NCBI GenBank assembly: GCA_036426205.1
Contig: CM071568.1
Coordinates: forward strand, 231,605,727 to 231,669,726
Direction of reading: 5' to 3'
Length of the DNA stretch: 64,000 nt
Source: Ascaphus truei
Taxonomy: Eukaryota; Chordata; Amphibia; Anura; Ascaphidae
In this document: positions 47,675-60,410 of the stretch, piece by piece
How the letters are laid out: every line of letters begins with the position of its first letter
Numbering within the stretch: position 1 is the first letter of the stretch
Notes under the pieces: model-generated
What the model saw: only the letters and a program-made list of their open reading frames with translations
Database searches by the model: none
What the model was told of the DNA's origin: nothing
Program-made: the position numbers and the translations under genes

Positions 47675-49084
47675 TCACTGTCTCCCCATTACCGGGGATG
47701 GGCTCAGGGTTGCTGGTGCAGATGCACCCACCTTAGCTCCTGGCTGGCAGGTGATCTGGGGGTGGTCTAACTTTGCCACAACCCCGAACACCTCCAGCCC
47801 ATAGCAAGGCTGCAACAGTGGGACTCTTAACTGAGGGTCCCCTTGCCGCTCCGCCAAGGTAATGGGGAAATCTGGCTGGCTCACTTGCTGCCCTTCCTTC
47901 CCCTCCCCTGGTACCCCTATCTCCTGCCACCCCCCAGTCACCCCTAGAGTGAAACAACAGGGTACAGTCATAGGGAAACATAAGTCAGAGTCAGTCTGCG
48001 ACTTGGTCTGGCTTACCTTGCTGGTCCCCGCAGAGACCGCCGCCTTCGTTGGTCCCAATTGCAGGGGGACTGGAGCGGCCGCCGCCGGCCCCATCTGGGC
48101 TGGGCAGCGCCGGGCCGCTGCCGCAACAGCACCCGGGTTGGGTACAGGTAAAACGGTGCAGGACAAGGGTCCCAGGTCTTTGTGGAGGAACTCAGCTCCA
48201 CGCAAACTTGGTAAAATAACCCCCTCCCGCAACCCCTGTCCCTCCCCCCGAATAAAACTGCCGCCGGCAGGATGCCGGAGTGGCGGCGTCTTCTCTGCCG
48301 CTGCCGCTGGTTCTCCGCCGGGATCAGGTGGATGGCCGCTGCTCTCCGCCACTGTTGCTGATGCAGCCCGTCCAGGTTCTCCAGGAGACGTCCCGAGGAG
48401 GGTTGTCGCCCCGGCTGGGCGGGAGCCATCAGAGGATGCCGCTAACTGGGTCATCTTTTCCGCAGCTCGTGAGCGTTGGCCCTGAGGGGCTTCTTCGCCT
48501 GACCGCGCACGGTCAGGGCACTGGGCATTATTGTGGCCCATTGGTTGGCAGTGCCGCAGCAGCTGCCGGTGCTTCTCCGCCACCGGTGGACTAACCCCAG
48601 CAAGGGGCAACGGAGTCCAGAGCGGAGTTGCCTGAGCGCCGGGCTCTGGGAGGGGATAAGTGGGTCGGATCATCGCCAGCTTCAGCTGCTCGAGCCGCTC
48701 TGCTGGGGACATCTCTCCCTGCGCAAACATCAGGGCCAGCAATTCTGGGTAAAATGGACTGGCCGCCGCAACGGCCAATACCTCTCCTGGTGCAAGACCA
48801 CCCGCTCCCTCCACAAGTCTCTGCCGTCCCGGAGCTGGGTCCCTTCCCTGCTCTCCGGGCGGTGTGATGGTTACAGCAGCTGCAGCTGTGGATCTTTGCT
48901 CAGCCTGCCGGGTTTCATGCTCACCCATTGCTGTCTCTCTCTCAGCCTTGCTGGCTGCTGCTCCCCGCGCCGACTTGATGCACTCCTCTGGTCTCAGTGC
49001 CCGGCTCCAGTCAGACGGATGGCCGGCACTTTGGTTCTGGAGGAAATGCTTCTCACAAGTAGGGGAACAGTGAGGAGGTGCCAT
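47675..49084 (-). CDS. LTR-retroelement gag-like ORF, 469 codons
   Basis: This is a long minus-strand frame starting at ATG 49082-49084, about 120 bases after a tRNA-Leu-type primer binding site. The product is rich in Ala, Pro, Gly and Glu, with an early segment FYPELLALMFAQGEMSPAER and a partial zinc-knuckle-like CQPMGHNNAQC; later text is Pro/Ala-rich linker. Position and composition fit a gag polyprotein of an LTR element, which would coat its RNA. No capsid domain was recognised with certainty, and no protease or RT follows: the minisatellite begins about 80 bp past the stop, so the element is truncated. Confidence 0.55.
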   Translation of the reverse strand: MAPPHCSPTCEKHFLQNQSAGHPSDWSRALRPEECIKSARGAAASKAERETAMGEHETRQAEQRSTAAAAVTITPPGEQGRDPAPGRQRLVEGAGGLAPGEVLAVAAASPFYPELLALMFAQGEMSPAERLEQLKLAMIRPTYPLPEPGAQATPLWTPLPLAGVSPPVAEKHRQLLRHCQPMGHNNAQCPDRARSGEEAPQGQRSRAAEKMTQLAASSDGSRPAGATTLLGTSPGEPGRAASATVAESSGHPPDPGGEPAAAAEKTPPLRHPAGGSFIRGEGQGLREGVILPSLRGAEFLHKDLGPLSCTVLPVPNPGAVAAAARRCPAQMGPAAAAPVPLQLGPTKAAVSAGTSKVSQTKSQTDSDLCFPMTVPCCFTLGVTGGWQEIGVPGEGKEGQQVSQPDFPITLAERQGDPQLRVPLLQPCYGLEVFGVVAKLDHPQITCQPGAKVGASAPATLSPSPVMGRQ

Positions 49085-49206
49085 ATCTTGTGTTATATGT
49101 TGTACACTGTGTGTTCAATATCTTTAGTCCCAGGAACTTGCAATTACCATCAAGTTCCCACTGGATCACAGTACCCCGCAGAATACTGTAATCCAGGTCC
49201 AGTTCG

Positions 49207-49224
49207 ATCCCACCGCTGCCACCA
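49207..49224 (-). promoter_or_regulatory. Primer binding site, tRNA-Leu type
   Basis: The minus strand reads TGGTGGCAGCGGTGGGAT, the complement of the ATCCCACCGCTGCCACCA 3' end typical of vertebrate tRNA-Leu with CCA. It would prime first-strand cDNA. It lies just inside the presumed 5' LTR and upstream of the gag-like frame. Confidence 0.7.
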
Positions 49225-50370
49225 GTTAATTACAAGCCTGTCACGAGAGCTTGCGACAGGCTGTAATTTACACCAAAAACTATATATATAAATATATATA
49301 TATACCTGGGTTTGAACTGGGACGAGACTTAAGATATGATAAATAGAATTTATTCCTTGATAAAGGTGAACACAACAGATTATACAATAACAGGCAAAAT
49401 ATAGACACTTACGTAAAAGATGAAAATAATGAAAACAGTCCCATCTGAACTGGCAGTTTCATCCAGCAATCAGCCCAAGACATTGCATGGCGACCAAAAA
49501 TGAAGACCAAGGATAGATGGGAAACAGCAGGTTATAAACCCTTTGTCCCTCTATCTGTAACATTAAGACCCTGGGATTGGTTTGCAATTATCTCCAGCCA
49601 ATCTTTGGTGGGGGAACACATTTTAGGACAGGCCCCCCTGCTAGCTGGCACATCTGCAGTAGAACTCTGGGGTCTCCTTTCTGAGGCCCCACATGTGCAA
49701 ATGGAATGCCAGGCCAGCTACCCCTCCGGATCTTGGACAAGATAACCTGTGTTGGACAGTGATAAGTGGGACACTTAAACTGCTATGGTATGCGCCTCCC
49801 CCATACTCACAGACAGGGAGGGTAATAAAACCTTTTGAACAAAGCTTAAGTTCTAGCCATTGGGACTCTAGCTTGGGGTAGCCCCCCATCAATAAACCCT
49901 TTGAAGCAGGGTGGACATTTGTCATGTTCACTCCTGCAGGAAACCTTGGTGTGTAAATGTGAGTTACCACGTTTACAAAGGCATCCTCTTCCCTGCTCAT
50001 TTCCAGACATCACTTACACTCTGACACAGGCAGTTGCAGGCCCATGAGGCAAAGGGAATACACAGATAACGCATTAACTAGCCCACTGGGCTTACACAAT
50101 TAACCCCTGATGACCCAGTGTGTGTGTTATGCAGGTACTGATTAACCCAGACATTACAATGGAACAGGGAAGAATACATTTACAGGTTATAACAAGGGTA
50201 AAATCACATTTCTGGGCCTCAGCCCAGTTAACCCCTTGTCTCCCTGGCGACGTTAGAGGGGGGCCCTTGGGGGGTAACCCCGTTAACCCCGGGCCAAACC
50301 CTCCCTACCGCCACAGGCAGGTTTGGTGTTTTGTGCACAACAGCAATGGAAGTTGTTCATAGGCACTCAC
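49225..50370 (-). mobile_element. Candidate 5' LTR of the gag-bearing element
   Basis: Position directly upstream of the primer binding site implies an LTR. It contains a GTCACGAGAGCTTGCGACAG inverted-repeat motif near 49240 and an AT tract at 49278-49303. The outer boundary, near 50300-50370, is not resolved; no second LTR copy was found in the window to confirm it. Confidence 0.4.
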
Positions 50371-50613
50371 ACACAATCCGGATGGTCCCCATGCGAGATG
50401 AAAAACTGGGGTCCCCAAGATAGTGACAAATGATAGGCTTTATTAAAACATTCCTTTCATCTTGGTGTTTTGTGCTCCTGGGGTATATTTGTCTAGTCAA
50501 ATTTACTTAATGATTAATAACGATTTTAATAACAATTTACTAATTAAGTTGGCAAAATGGAGTAGAAAATTAATAATATTAAGTGGATTTACCCCTTTCA
50601 TCAGTTAGTATGG

Positions 50614-50649
50614 TGTATATATATATATATACATACACACACACACACA

Positions 50650-50688
<39 letters not shown>

Positions 50689-50690
50689 AT
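50614..50690. repeat. TA/CA microsatellite
   Basis: (TA)n running into (CA)n. Confidence 0.9.
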
Positions 50691-50757
50691 TAAAGCAGTA
50701 CTGTAAGTCACAATTCCCCTTTTTTGTTATTTAAAAAAATCTTATTTGTATATGTAA

Positions 50758-51028
50758 GGCTGTGGCCCCGCTGGCGCTGACCGCGCTCATGCTTGAGAGC
50801 AGTGACGTCACCAGCTCTCCAAGCATGAGCGCCGGATGTCCTCGCTATTTCGGATGCGTGCGCGGGTGGGCATTGCGGACAAATTGATCACATTTTTTTG
50901 TTTACCCAAGCGCCAAGCGTGGGTGAGCATGTGTGCCCGTGCATGAGCACGCGCACACAGCGTGAGCATGGATGTGATGATCCACATTGACTAAGGTAAG
51001 CGCGCTCAGCGCCAGCGGTGACCCAGCC
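50758..51028. mobile_element. 271-bp MITE with TAA duplication
   Basis: Ends GGCTGTGGCCCCGCTGGCGC and, inverted, GGCTGGGTCACCGCTGGCGC are flanked by TAA on both sides (50755-50757, 51029-51031). The 3-bp TAA duplication fits PIF/Harbinger. The body carries alternating GCGCGC and GTGAGCATG-type sequence and is non-coding. Confidence 0.72.
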
Positions 51029-51031
51029 TAA

Positions 51032-51839
51032 AGCGTGTCACACTGTATAAGTCTACATTGTTAACTAAGCTGGCAATCATTTGGTTCACCTTTTATCTCC
51101 ATTTTAACTATAATAAATCCTGATTGTGTGACTAACATAATGACTGCTTTAGTCAGTGTAGCTCAGCAGCTACTATGTATCCTGTGAGCTACTATGAGCT
51201 ACTTGAGTTACTATGTAAGGTACAATAACATTATCTATTGTTACAGTTCACAGCTCAAGGGTTGTGAATAGTGGTAACAAATTATCCCAAACAGGAAAGT
51301 GTTGCAAAGATCTTGCACTGCTTGGGAGGTGGGCTAAAACCTGCTATAGAAATCAAAGGATGATTTACAAATGATTACAAATGGCATTATTGAATAATAA
51401 AAAAATTAAGTATTATGTAATACTACAGAACGTATATACAGTATTATAAAAAAACACACACAATGTCACATGTTTTGATGTCTAACATTTCTATTTCATC
51501 CCCTATTCCATGCAGGTTTACCTGACTGTGTACATCATTTCCTATTCATTTGGCAATACATACAAAGCAAATATAGGGCTAATGACAGCTTGAAGTAGAA
51601 GATAAATAATGTACTAAAACCAATCTGTCGAACTGGAACAAATGCACATTTTCCAAAAAAAATGTACTTGTTTTAGGATATTTACTACTAGCGATCTTGT
51701 TTAACTCATCAGATCGAAATTTACCAATTTGTGGCAGAACCAGGCTACTGCATGCGAGTTTACGAAGAAATATACTAATTTGTGGTGGTAACATTTCCAT
51801 TTGTCCTTATCGATTCTTGATGTATCCCGGCCATTGAGT
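51032..51839. other. Intergenic DNA, nothing recognised
   Basis: AT-rich sequence with no recognised exon or element before the DIRS fragment. Confidence 0.45.
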
Positions 51840-52340
51840 CTGCTCTCCGTTTGGTTCCAGTGCACCCACAGTGCATCCACCTGCTGGGCTGCAGGGTCAT
51901 ATTTTTGTGGATTTGTGGCTCCCGATGGGGTGTGCAATTTCCTGTTTTTATTTCGAGACGTTCAGTTCATGTTTGGAATGGGCATTGCGTGATGTGTCTA
52001 GGTGGCACCGCATCCTGCACTATCTCGATGATTTGTTGTTAGTAGAAGAGCTGGGTTCTGGGGTTTGTGCAAGGTTATTACTTGAGTTTCTGGAGTTGAT
52101 GGAGTATTTTGGGGTGCTGTTGGCTAGCGAAAAAATCAGAGGGCCCCGTAACCTTTCTTTCTTGAGCATTCAGGTGGATATGATTGAAATGGTGTTTAGG
52201 CTGCCACAAAAGAAGCTGAGGGAGTTGGTGGAAGTGGTGTGCACCCCCATTTCACCAGGGTTTCCAATGGGATCAGGAAGGACCTACTGGTGTGGGATGA
52301 GTTTTTGGGGTGGCGGCGGAGGTTCTGTCCTTCTGTGAGC
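51840..52340 (+). pseudogene. DIRS-type reverse transcriptase fragment
   Basis: The + frame 51871-52338 reads VDLWLPMGCAISCFYFETFS, LEWALRDVSRW, HYLDDLLLVEELGSGVC and a later FLSIQVDM-x-RLPQKKLREL stretch. These are the LPMG(C) and Y-L-D-D catalytic motifs and the thumb of DIRS reverse transcriptases (elements that use a tyrosine recombinase rather than an integrase). The catalytic Asp pair is intact, but the frame is a short internal piece without recombinase or RNase H, so it is a relic. Confidence 0.75.
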
Positions 52341-52919
52341 AGGTAATGCACCAACCACACCGTAGCCACCACATCTTCCATAGGGAGGGGGGGGTGAAAG
52401 TGTGGTACACAGGTAAAAAACATATTTGAATTCTGTCTCCAAATCATCCCCTGCTGTGTCTAATTAGTCAATTCAACTTGTAACAACTACTAGGTAAAAA
52501 AACATATTTGAATTCTGTCTCCAAATCACCCCTTGATGTGTCTCAATTAAATTCATCTTGTAACACCTAAGCAGGACAACAGCCTGTTTAGAAATACAAT
52601 TTATTTTAATGTGCCTCACATGTGCTAATTGAGTTGGCTGGGCTGAACTAAATTCAGGCAGGAGACTTTTTAGTTCTATATAACTGCAGAAAAGCAGCCT
52701 TAGCTGTTTTGCAGCCTATATTTAAAGTAGCCACTATTTTAAGTAGCATGTAGTGTGGAGTTGAACAGGAGTGGAACAAGCGGACTACACAAACCTTACT
52801 GGTCCTGAATCATGGATTTGAACTACTCTGGAAAGGAGGACATTATCTCTCCCAGACTGCACATCTCAGCACTAAACTATTGCTGCCGTGCTGCCGCTAC
52901 TATTTATATTTGCTCTGAC
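52341..52919. other. Spacer; possible 5' UTR of the L2 LINE
   Basis: No reading frame was recognised. A duplicated block (CATATTTGAATTCTGTCTCC at 52421-52440 and 52503-52522) and sequence leading into the LINE are seen. Confidence 0.35.
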
Positions 52920-55716
52920 CTCACTTCTTTTCAAGATACGTTCTTCTTTCTACAAGTCTCATTATGTTTCTAACTCTATTCATATATCCCATCTCTCCTT
53001 TCTTCGCCACTTCTCAGTTCACATGAACTCCTTTCTTACGTGCGCTGTCTGACACTACACAGCTTTATCCCTTGCACTAAAACACACCCCTTCAAATCAT
53101 CCTCACACATTATCTTTCTACCCATGCTTCTCCTCCTTGCTACAAGGGATATCTCTCCCAATCCTGGTCCCTGCCTTATTTCTGTATGCTCTCGCCCTCG
53201 TCTCCCACATGCAACTTCTACTCCTTCTTGAGTTAACCCCTCGAACCTCTTACCCACCCCCTGTCACCCTCCCTCCTCTCACCCTTTCTCCTGTGCCCTT
53301 TGGAATGCATGCTCCCTTTCTAACAAGTTCCTCTCTGTACATGACTTCTTTTTCTCTCACTCTTCTCCTCTTTGCTATAACTGAGAATTGGCTCACTCAG
53401 TGCTCTGCTCTGGAAGCTGCCCTCTCTTATGGTGGCCTTTCTTTCTCTCACACTCCGTGCCCTGATGGCTTGGGGCTCCTCTCTCCTCTATCTGCCGCTA
53501 CCGTACCCTTATTATTCCTCCGTCTCTTGCTTTTCCCTCCTTTGAGGCTCACGCAGTCCAGATCTACTCTCCTCACCCTGTCCATGTGGCGGTCATCTAT
53601 CCCCCACCTACCTCTACTCACCACCCTTCTGTCTTTCTCTCTCACTTTGAATTTTGGCTCTCCTTCTTTCTCTCCTCAGGCTCCCATGTTCTTCTCCTTG
53701 GGGACATAAACTGTCACATTGATGACCCCTCTCTCCCTTGGGCTTCCCGCTTTTCTCTCTCTAACCTCTTCTTTTGGCCTTCAACAGTGGACTGCAGACG
53801 ACACCCACAAGGATGGCCACTACCTATTTCTGTTTTTCACTAAAAACGTTTCTGTCTCTGACTTCTCTATTTCCCCCTTTCCTCTCTCTGACCACCACCT
53901 CATCTTATTTTCTCTTTCTCCCACTTCTCCACCTCCATTTACCCCTCATTTCTGTAGAGACATGTGCTCTATTAACCTACCAGCTTTTGATTCTACTTTA
54001 CACTCCTCCCTTTCCTTTCTCAGCTCTGCTCCAGACCCTGACAACCTGGTCAGGAACTACAACTTTGCCCTGTCCTCCTCTCTTGATCTACATACTCCGC
54101 TTTCTCTCTGCCGTTCTAACACCAGACCCTGGCTAAATTCCCACACGCATGCTGTGCTCCTGCACTCGTTCCTCTGAACACCTCTGGAGGAAATCACACA
54201 CTCTCGCAGACTTCGTTCACTACAAATGTATGCTACCCTGTTTCAACTCTGCTCTCTCTCAAGCTAAACAAACATACTTTTCTTCACTAATCAACAAGCA
54301 CAAGTCTCATCCATGCTGACTCTTCTCGGTCTTTGACTCCCTACTCAGACCACCCTCTGCTGTCTGTTTTCTTCCTCCATCTCACCTCATGACTTTGCCG
54401 ACTATTTCAAGGAAAGGGTGGAATCCATATGTCAGGACATCTCCTATGTATCCCCCTCCCATCCTACACATCTTCCTAACTCTCCTCCTTCCTTCCTTGA
54501 CTCTTTTTCCGCTGTCACAGTGGAGGATGTGTCGTTGCTGATCTCCACTTCTCCCTCTACCATCTGTCCCTCTTGACCCCATTCCCTCCATCTCCTAAAA
54601 CTTCTTGCTCCTACTATAATCCCGACGCTCACACACATTTTTAACTCCTCCCTCTACTCTGGTGCCTTTTCCTCTTCCTTCAAATATGCAACAGTTATAC
54701 CATTACTCAAAAACAGCCAGCTTGACCCTACCTGTCTCCCTCCTGCCCTTTGCCTCTAAACTCATTGAATACCTTTTATTCTCTTGCTTGCTCCATTTTC
54801 TCAACAACTATCCTCTCCTAGACCCTCTACAATTTGGCTTCCGCACTGCTCACTCCACTGAAACAGCCCTCATTAAAATAACTAATGACCTCCATGCTGC
54901 CAAAGAGAGAGGTCATTACACTCTGCTCATATTACTCAACCTCTCTGCAGCGTTTGATACTGTGGACCACCCTCTTCTCCACATTCTCCATACTCTTGGT
55001 ATTCGTAACAAAGCTGGATCTCCTTTTACCTCTCCCCTCGTACTTTCAGTGTCTCTTTTGCTAAAACCTCCTCTTCCTCTATCGATCTCTCTGTGGGGTA
55101 CCCCAGGGCTCAGGTACTCCATCATCTCTATGCTGATGACACACAAATTTTCTTTTCAAGCCGTGACCTTACACCTGCTTTACAGACTAAAGTTTCTGAA
55201 TGTCTCTTGGCTATATCACCCTGGATGGCCCTCTGCCTACTTAATCTTAGTATGCCAACACCAGAGCTCCTCATACTTCCTCCCAATCCTGACCCTACTA
55301 CCTCCTTCCAGATTACTGTGGGAAGTACTATCATTCACCCAGTAGCCCAAGCACGCTGCCTAGGGGGTCACACTCGACTCCTCTCTCACATTTTCCTCTC
55401 ACATTCAAAAGGTAGCTATAACCTGTCATTTTTTCCTCTGCAGTATTACAAAGATACGCCCTTTCCTCTGTTGCTTCATTGCAAAACTCTGACACAGACC
55501 CTCATTCTCTCCCATCTCGACAACTGTAATCTCCTGCTGTTCGGCCTTCCTGACTCTCACCTGTCTCCCCTGCAATCTATCCTAAATGCGGTTGCCAGAA
55601 TTACTTTACTCTTTCCGAAATCTGTCTCAGTGTCTCCCCTGCTGAAATCCCTCTCCTAGCTTCCTATCAAATTCCGTATCACACACACAATTCTCCATCT
55701 CACTTTTAAAGAGTAA
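52920..55716 (+). mobile_element. L2-type LINE, 5' and central part, decayed
   Basis: Plus-strand pieces in order are as follows: a leader with RDISPNPGP (53100-53190); an AP-endonuclease domain with ITENWLTQ near 53380 and LLLGDINCHIDDPSLPW near 53690; and a reverse transcriptase with [40 protein letters not shown] (54820-54990) and [12 protein letters not shown] (55110-55150), which holds the catalytic Y-A-D-D. Frameshifts separate the pieces. L2 elements nick the target with the endonuclease and prime cDNA there. It is interrupted at 55717 by a TIR element and resumes near 63044. Confidence 0.82.
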
Positions 55717-58224
55717 GGGGGCTATGCACTAATCTCCGTGGTTTCGCGCTGGCCTGAAAAAAATTAGCACGTCCGATAAAAAATGATGCCAGCGGCGCGA
55801 TTCACTAAGGCCCTGAGCCCATATACTATCAGACGTGCCCAAAACTGGCTTATCGTGCGTGCAAGGTTTTTTCCCCCAGCTAGCGCACTGAAACTTCCCG
55901 TACGCTAGCTGATAGAAAAAAAAGCCGCATGTAACATTTGCATGAAGATTTGCCATCTCCATGCAAGGCTGTTACAGGCAATCGTACACTAAATAAATAC
56001 ATTTGAATAATAGTGTACATGAGCAGGGGGTCTCAGGACCTGAACCGCATTGGTTTCAGGTCCGAGGACCCCCTACTTCAGGAGATATAGGCCCCGTTAT
56101 TGGGTGCAGGTATCCCCTGCACTTTAAAGCTTCCGCGTCACGTGACTGGGTTATTTACATTCTGCAGGGGATACCGGCACCCCATAACGGGGCCTGTATC
56201 TCCTGAAGTAGGGCGTCCCCGAGGCTAAAACCAATGCAGTTCAGCTCAGGAGACCCCCTACACATCTACACTACTGTCAAAACACACATACCAATAAACA
56301 ATAATGCCTTACCGTAGCGGCTATCCTCTATGGTAGTGAAGCTGCATTAATGTACATTTTAATAATAGTGTGCGGGAGCAGGGGGTCCCCAGAGCTGAAC
56401 CGCATTGATTTCTGCCTCAGAGACCCCCTGCTTCCCCATGAGGCCTAACCACCCTCACCTAATACCCAGCCGGGAGGCCTACATACCCTCTCCCACTAAC
56501 CCCCCACCCTGTGAGGCCTAACCACCCTTACCTAATACCCAGCCGGGAGGCCTACCCACATACCCTTGGGGCCAATACCCCCTCCCCCCACCCCCAGTAC
56601 CCACAATAAAAACAATACACAGACCCACAATAAACATCATTATATTTATTAAATACATAACCCACCCCCTGTGCCCCCCCATAAATACATGATTTATTAT
56701 TTTACATACAGGGTTAATACCCCAGGCCCACGTGGGGTTAATACAGGGTTACATACAGGGTTAATACCCCAGGCCCAAGCCTCTGTGGGCTTGACGGGTC
56801 ATCTCACAGACCTACAGGTGCCCAGCACCATGTTTCACACAGGGTCTGGAGGCCTGTTGGTGGGTCCTGCCAGGTCCCATGGTTCACCAGGTGGTCTCCG
56901 CGGGTCACTGTGGGCCACAATGGGTTCTCCACAGTAGGCCCACGGATGAATGGTGGGCCCTGGGTCAGATCCACAGGTGTCAGAGGGGCCTCAGGTGGCT
57001 CCCACGGGGGTCTGGGGAACCACGGGTAGGCCCTACAGGTCTCGCAGGCCAACAGAACCAACCCTGTATGTAAAAAAAATAAACCGGACCTATACATTCA
57101 ATACATCAATCCCCCTTACCCCCCCAACACATACAGTACAATAATGTGCAAAATAACTATTATCCAGATATGGATAATAGATTATTTTGCCATTATGAAA
57201 CACATAAAACATGCATAAATCAAAACATGAATTCTTAATCTCAAAATCACCACATTGCATGTTAAAATAAATCCTGCAGCAATTGTAAATATAAACCAGC
57301 AAACCAGCAGCTACACAAATGTATATGAAATGTCACACAATTGCATTGTGTGTACATGATGCAATTAATCTGTTCATCATGTAACACTATGCAAAATATA
57401 TGTAACAATAAAATATACTATGAACAATGTCCCCTAACCACCAATGCCATCATGAAAATCAAATAGAAACTAAGCAACATCAATACAATTAACATCAATC
57501 AATTAATCCATTTCCTAAACCAATTACAATACAAATCAATTATACAATTCCCTATTCAATTCCTAAAACCAAACCATTGCCAAAAGAATTCTAATTGAAA
57601 GTAACCACTATCATTCTAATCTAACTACCAGAAAGAAGCCATTAAAATATCTATTTTTATATATGTTGTGGGGAAGAGCGTGGGGCCTCTGTAACCGCAG
57701 GGCTCTGCTATCAAGCCAGCCTTGAATTTGAAGCCCCTGGATTACTAGAGTCTATGACGTGGTAGCTACGTCAAGGGGCACTCAAAGGGTTAATATAGAC
57801 ACCCCGGTTTGGGTTACTGAAAATTAAGAGCATCCAGACAGTTCTTCGCTTATTGGGGAATCTCTATACAAGGAGACCTATCCGATACTTACTGTATAGT
57901 GTTCTTAATATTGCAGATTTAATATGGTTTTCTTCAGAATTTCTATGGAGCAACAAGGGCGGCCTCAATCATTGTGTACATTTTTGAAGGCGTATTTTGA
58001 AAAAAGAAAGGGCAGTGACCTGCTTTGTACCCACTGATTATACTGGAGAGTTTGCAGTTACGTTTGTCCTCAGATAAGCTCATTGACCTCTCCAAAGCAT
58101 TTAACCACCTGGATGTGGATTGCAGACCGATATTGGATCACTCATAATATATTTCAGGTGAAGACTTCTGGGTGCTGTAGCTTCTTGGAATGGAAACTCC
58201 AAAGGCATAATATAAAAAAAGAAA

Positions 58225-58366
58225 GCGTAGCACTCCCGTTTCTAATGCAATTTCCAGGGATTTATTTCGCCACCGCGCCAACTTTTCTCCTTGTATAAGC
58301 ACCGAAACGTTGGTGCTATGGTGAAAAATCACTTAAAATTGCATTAGAAACTGTAGTGCTGCGGTT
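58225..58366. repeat. Palindrome with GAAACGTTGG hairpin
   Basis: Arms 58225-58282 and 58309-58366 are inverted copies (GTTTCTAATGCAATTT with AAATTGCATTAGAAAC) around a spacer bearing AGCACCGAAACGTTGGTGCT. Similar to the palindromes at 22906-23248 and 26184-26442, it is nested in the 7.3-kb element. Confidence 0.6.
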
Positions 58367-59396
58367 TATTTATATGGTATTATGCTTAGGTATTATGGAT
58401 ACACTAGCCTTAAATAAACAACGAGCCTGGTTTAAAAACAAATAGGGAGCAATAAGCTGCTACTGCATATTCCTTTATTGATTAGTAGGGAAGGTGTACA
58501 TCACCATCTTTTCATTTTAGCAATCTGTATATTGTAGCTATTTCCGTTCTGCCCCCGGAGCAGCGCAGGTAACCAGGACACGCTTTCTGAAACATTTTTC
58601 CTAGCAAATAACCTGTGGTGCAGAAACGGCATCTCATTCCCTTTCATGTCTCTGTGCACTTTGAAATTTCTATACTCCCCTTGTGTTTCCCTGGTTTTAT
58701 ACCACTGGCTCTGCTGTTACAAAAGGGGGAGCTCTGTAGGAAATGGTGCTTAATTTCCAGTTTAAAACAAGATGACCACCCTTTTGGTTAAAAACACAAA
58801 ACCAGAATCCCAGTCTGATTTATAAAGGGAAGAACAGTAAGTACGAGAGAAGATCGGAACTACACAAAGCTTGAGAGAATAGAAATGTATGTTAAGGGGA
58901 AAAAAAAAGGCATTATCAGTGTTGGAAATTTGCTAAGGAAGTACTAACCCCCCCTTCCCCCCCCCAAAAAAAATGCATTGCCCTGGGTTAAAGTTTATGC
59001 TCCAATTTTTGCTTTTATACTCTATTGCTAATTGTGTCTTTTTTTTTGTTTGTCTTTTTCCCACCCCCCTCTCTCTCTCTCTAAAAACAGCTGATCTGAA
59101 GCGAACAATTGCAGTACTGAAGCAAAGCCTCTGTCACATGGTCTACTTGAGCCAATCAGAGTTGGGATGGAGTTCCCACGCTCTGATTGGCTACCGTACC
59201 ATGTGTCGCCGGCCATCTTTGTTTTGATGACTTCATCTTAAAGGCAATTGAAACTCAGACATTCTGATTGGCTTGCGTCATTGCCTTTAAATGACGTCAT
59301 CAATTTTTTTTTCTAAAATCACATGTTTTTCACGGCCCAATCAGGACCGTGGGAAACATTTGACCAAAATGTGACGTCATAGGCCTATTAAAGCCT

Positions 59397-59675
59397 ATGT
59401 CGCCTCATTTTCAAGCCAGACGCCGAGGAGGGAACACCTCCCTCCTAAGAAGAAAAGAAGGGCGTGGCAGAAGAAGATGGAAGAAGACGGAAGAAGACGG
59501 AGACGACCCCAAAGAAGAAAAGAAGACCCCAAGACTGATGGGAAGGATTACAAATAGAAGAAAGAAGACACCATTATGGATTGTAAGGGTTTATTTTTTT
59601 ATGGTTACCTGTGGATTGGTTCCAGTGCTTCCGGGTCACCTGGATTTCGGTGAGTGGGCATCTAATGGTAAGTAA
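59397..59675 (+). other. Lys/Arg-rich open stretch in repeat, exon-like
   Basis: A + frame of 92 codons, rich in Arg, Lys and Glu (RRKEGRGRRRWKKTEEDGDD), comes from an AAGAAGA-rich tract between palindromic modules. A GTAAGTAAAC donor-like site follows at 59669. It might be a relic exon of the parent transposon, but no family is recognised and the composition is low-complexity. Confidence 0.2.
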
Positions 59676-60410
59676 ACAAAAGAAAATTGTATTATTGTTA
59701 CTTTTACAGGGTTTTTTTATTTTTGATTCATGTCTTTTATTTTTTCAGTCCCATTTAATGCCCGTGAATGTATCTATTATGTACCTATGGTTATACATAC
59801 ATTCACGGACACTGAATGGGTGTATTCTATGTGCTTTTTGGATGTAAATGCATTGTTTTTTATGCTCTATTATAGCCCCATGTATGTTATGTATATCTAT
59901 CTATCTGGATAGACATACAGGGATAATATGTAGGCCTCCCGAGTGGTGGGTGAGGGTGGGTTAACCCCTTAATGACTGTAGCGGTTAATAACCGCTATGG
60001 TGATTAAGGGGTTAGGGGACATTACATTGGCTGTTTTTATTCTTGTGTATGTTTTGCAGCATCGGAGGGGGCATGGACAGGATGAAGATGAGGATGAAGA
60101 CGGCCTTCATCGTGGGTGCCTGTAAAAGGTAAGTGTTATATGTTTTTACTGTATTTATTGAAAGTTATATGTCTTTAAAATGGGCAAATGCATTATTATC
60201 CATATGTGGATAATAGTAATTTTGCCCATTACTGTATTGTATGTGTTAGGGGGGTGTATTTAGTTATAAATATTGTTTATTATTTTTGGAGGCGCAACAT
60301 TGGTACCGCAGGCCCGGGACTCCCGTGGGGATTCCCGCTTGGTGAGCCGGGGACACCCGAACCCTGCGGGGTCAGCCAGGGACACCCGCCGGCCTGTTGT
60401 ATTGAAGTTC

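Noticed and set aside
47862..49291. Plus-strand frames of about 200-250 codons opposite the gag-like ORF
   Set aside because: They are antisense shadows of a GC-rich coding stretch; no domain recognised and no splice context.
53137..54177. Ser/Leu/Phe-rich frames resembling membrane proteins
   Set aside because: They are off-frame readings of the pyrimidine-rich L2 endonuclease region.
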